NCBI GenBank assembly: GCA_023388675.1
Contig: JAEWFU010000029.1
Coordinates: 1 to 9,176 of the forward strand
Direction: 5' to 3'
Length of the DNA stretch: 9,176 bases
DNA from: Pseudomonadota bacterium
Lineage (GTDB): Bacteria > Pseudomonadota > Alphaproteobacteria > Rhizobiales > Rhizobiaceae
A program made the translations under genes and the position numbers. This document shows, piece after piece, positions 7,243 to 9,176 of the stretch. Positions within the stretch are counted from its first letter, which is position 1; each line of letters starts with the position of its first letter. Below the pieces are notes generated by a model. That model had not been told where the DNA came from. It saw only the letters and a program-made list of their open reading frames with translations, and made no database searches.

Positions 7243-7248
7243 GGTTTG

Positions 7249-8418
7249 ATGAGCAAGGGCGACTACGCGAACAAGGGTATCCACACCAGGCTTGCCCATA
7301 TCGGCAACGATCCACGCGACTTCTTCGGTTTCGTGAACCCGCCCGTCGTCCATGCGTCGACCGTGCTCTTTCCCGACGCCGCGACAATGGCTGCGCGCAA
7401 CCAGAAATACACCTACGGCACGCGCGGCACGCCAACCACCGATGCACTGTGTTCCGCCATCGACGCGCTTGAGGGTTCCGCAGGCACGATCCTGGTGCCG
7501 TCGGGGCTCGCGGCGGTAACGATCCCGCTGCTGGCATTCCTGTCTTCCGGCGACCACGTGCTGATCGTCGATTCGGTCTATCACCCGACGCGCAACTTCG
7601 CCGACACGATGCTGAAGCGGCTGGGCGTCGAAGTCGACTATTACGACCCGCTGGTGGGCGCTGGCATCAGCGCGCTGATGAAGCCCAATACAAAGGTCGT
7701 CTTCACCGAATCGCCCGGCTCCAACACGTTCGAGATGCAGGACATCCCGGCCATTGCCAGGGAAGCCAGGGCTCGCGGCGCGGTTGTGATGATGGACAAC
7801 ACCTGGGCCACGCCGCTCTATTTCCGTCCGCTGGAACATGGCGTCGACATTTCCATCCATGCGGCGACGAAATACCCCGCCGGCCATTCCGACGTGCTGC
7901 TCGGTACCGTCTCGGCAAACGAGGCCTGCTGGAAGAGGCTTCAGGAGACGCACTTCACGATGGGCTGCTGCGCGGCGCCCGACGACGTCTACCAGGTGAT
8001 GCGAGGCCTGCGCACGATGGGCGTGCGGCTGGAGCGTCACCAGGAGAACGCGCTCGACGTGGCGCGCTGGCTGGAAAGCCAGCCGGGCGTGGCGCGCGTG
8101 CTGCATCCGGCACTCGAGAGTTTTCCGGACCACGCGATCTGGAAGCGCGATTTTTCGGGCGCCAGCGGCATCTTCTCGATCGTTCTGGCCGGCGGCGGCG
8201 AACGCGAGGCCCACGCCTTCCTCGACGCGCTGGAGATTTTCGGCCTCGGCTATTCGTGGGGCGGTTACGAAAGCCTCGCCGTACACGTGTTTCTGGGTGA
8301 CCGCACCCTTGCCAAGGGCGATTACGACGGGCCGGTCATCCGGCTCCAGATCGGCCTCGAAAACCCGGAAGACATCAAGGCCGACCTGTCGCGCGGTCTG
8401 GCAGCGGCCGCCGGCTGA
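7249..8418 (+). CDS. metC: Cystathionine beta-lyase (MetC type)
   Basis: This cytosolic pyridoxal-phosphate enzyme cleaves cystathionine to homocysteine, pyruvate and ammonia in methionine synthesis. The 389-residue length is normal for the Cys/Met-metabolism PLP family. The PLP lysine is Lys208 in SIHAATKYPAGHSD. Other cofactor residues visible are Tyr56 and Arg59 in YGTRGTPT, the ring-stacking Tyr111 in DSVYHPTR and the ring-nitrogen aspartate Asp183 in MMDNTWATP. The C-terminal WGGYESL (337-343) is typical. Cystathionine gamma-synthase and gamma-lyase share this fold, and sequence by eye cannot fully separate them. The order next to aapJ and the DNTWATP and MGCCAAPDD stretches fit rhizobial MetC. 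The gene diverges from aapJ and stands alone, with tRNA-Pro starting 94 bp after its stop. Confidence 0.9.
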   Translation: MSKGDYANKGIHTRLAHIGNDPRDFFGFVNPPVVHASTVLFPDAATMAARNQKYTYGTRGTPTTDALCSAIDALEGSAGTILVPSGLAAVTIPLLAFLSSGDHVLIVDSVYHPTRNFADTMLKRLGVEVDYYDPLVGAGISALMKPNTKVVFTESPGSNTFEMQDIPAIAREARARGAVVMMDNTWATPLYFRPLEHGVDISIHAATKYPAGHSDVLLGTVSANEACWKRLQETHFTMGCCAAPDDVYQVMRGLRTMGVRLERHQENALDVARWLESQPGVARVLHPALESFPDHAIWKRDFSGASGIFSIVLAGGGEREAHAFLDALEIFGLGYSWGGYESLAVHVFLGDRTLAKGDYDGPVIRLQIGLENPEDIKADLSRGLAAAAG

Positions 8419-8461
8419 AGCGCTCTGCGCCGTGACATCAAGGCCAATGGCAAAATAAGGC

Positions 8462-8490
8462 TTGCCTCCTCGGCAGCGAAAACTTATGGG
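8462..8490 (+). promoter_or_regulatory. Tentative promoter for tRNA-Pro
   Basis: TTGCCT (8462-8467), a 17-nt spacer, then TATGGG (8485-8490), ending 22 nt before the tRNA. The match is moderate (4/6 and 3/6). Position and spacing are suitable. It could also drive the NDUFS4-like gene by readthrough. Confidence 0.35.
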
Positions 8491-8512
8491 AACCAGCGGT
8501 CTTGACCGGCCA

Positions 8513-9032
<520 letters not shown>

Positions 9033-9073
9033 GGATCGCCAATCTTTGAAAGGCATCCGGTCGCGCGACTCAC

Positions 9074-9176
9074 TCAACTTCCGGCAAGCCCGGTATCTGG
9101 CTCTGCAGCCAGCTTCAGGCCCAGCGCTTTCATCACACCGATAAGCGTCGAAAGGCGGGGGTCTCCCTTCTCGCTT
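9074..9176 (-). CDS. Addiction-module antidote (HigA/HI1420 type), C-terminal end
   Basis: Only the last 33 residues and the TGA (9074-9076) are inside the window; the gene continues beyond the right edge. The visible end, with GDPRLSTLIGVMKALGLKL (4-22), resembles the C-terminal helix-turn-helix end of putative addiction-module antidote proteins that pair with RelE/HigB-type toxins. Such proteins are about 95-105 residues, so about a third is visible. In this family the toxin gene usually lies directly upstream of the antidote, which here means outside the window. The gene faces tRNA-Arg and ends 32 bp from its 3' end. Recognition rests on one short stretch, so it is likely but not certain. 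Confidence 0.65.
   Translation of the reverse strand, partial: SEKGDPRLSTLIGVMKALGLKLAAEPDTGLAGS

Larger units (their letters stand above)
6895..7248. other. Divergent aapJ/metC intergenic region
   Basis: These 354 bp hold no convincing gene. On the aapJ side there is a leader with two possible hairpins in minus-strand RNA: one at 6963-6980 (7 bp with one U-G pair, 4-nt loop) and one at 6920-6933 (4 bp). On the metC side there is a bulged hairpin at 7096-7129, a perfect 10-bp palindrome CAAGCGCTTG at 7146-7155, and nested inverted repeats at 7167-7215. I see no match to the SAM-II riboswitch pattern often found before alphaproteobacterial methionine genes, although I could only look by eye. 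Confidence 0.6.

Noticed and set aside
7096..7248. SAM-II riboswitch before metC
   Set aside because: By eye I cannot find its conserved pseudoknot pattern; only unrelated hairpins are visible. A covariance-model search would settle this.
7054..8286. Long minus-strand open frame (410 codons) opposite metC
   Set aside because: It is a mirror of a well-supported metC gene in GC-rich DNA. It is rich in Arg/His, has no recognisable motif and no supporting start.
8419..8512. Intrinsic terminator after metC
   Set aside because: Only a 4-bp stem (TGCC/GGCA near 8463-8475) with no T-run is present.

Overview
The window looks like a chromosomal stretch of a high-GC alphaproteobacterium, most likely in the Rhizobiales (Phyllobacteriaceae or Rhizobiaceae type). 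The evidence is a complete aapJQMP general L-amino-acid ABC operon divergent from a cystathionine beta-lyase gene, plus homologues of two accessory subunits of mitochondrial-type complex I (a zinc-finger NDUFS6-like protein and an NDUFS4-like protein). I place the organism from gene families alone and cannot name a genus.

Layout. 1-880 (minus): 5' part of polyphosphate kinase, running off the left edge. 881-1038: short divergent control region with a perfect 11-bp inverted repeat. 1039-2517 (plus): a two-gene unit, a small CHCC zinc-finger protein followed 6 bp later by a FAD-dependent aromatic-type monooxygenase. 2587-6894 (minus): the amino-acid transporter operon, transcribed aapJ (binding protein), aapQ and aapM (permeases), aapP (ATPase), with a strong hairpin between aapJ and aapQ. 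6895-7248: divergent intergenic region with several possible hairpins and a palindrome. 7249-8418 (plus): metC-type cystathionine beta-lyase. 8513-9041 (plus): tRNA-Pro(UGG), NDUFS4-like gene and tRNA-Arg(UCU), closely packed. 9074-9176 (minus): C-terminal end of a HigA/HI1420-type addiction-module antidote, running off the right edge.

How the parts fit. The Aap genes together make one complete importer: periplasmic binding protein, two inner-membrane permeases and one ATPase. MetC belongs to methionine biosynthesis and shares the upstream region with aapJ. The zinc-finger and NDUFS4-like proteins are both expected to belong to complex I, although they lie about 7.3 kb apart and in different transcription units. 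Most of the window is ordinary core-genome content. Less ordinary are the small inverted repeats next to the zinc-finger gene and around tRNA-Arg, the tRNA-protein-tRNA packing, and the antidote gene directly beyond tRNA-Arg, which may mark the edge of an accessory region.
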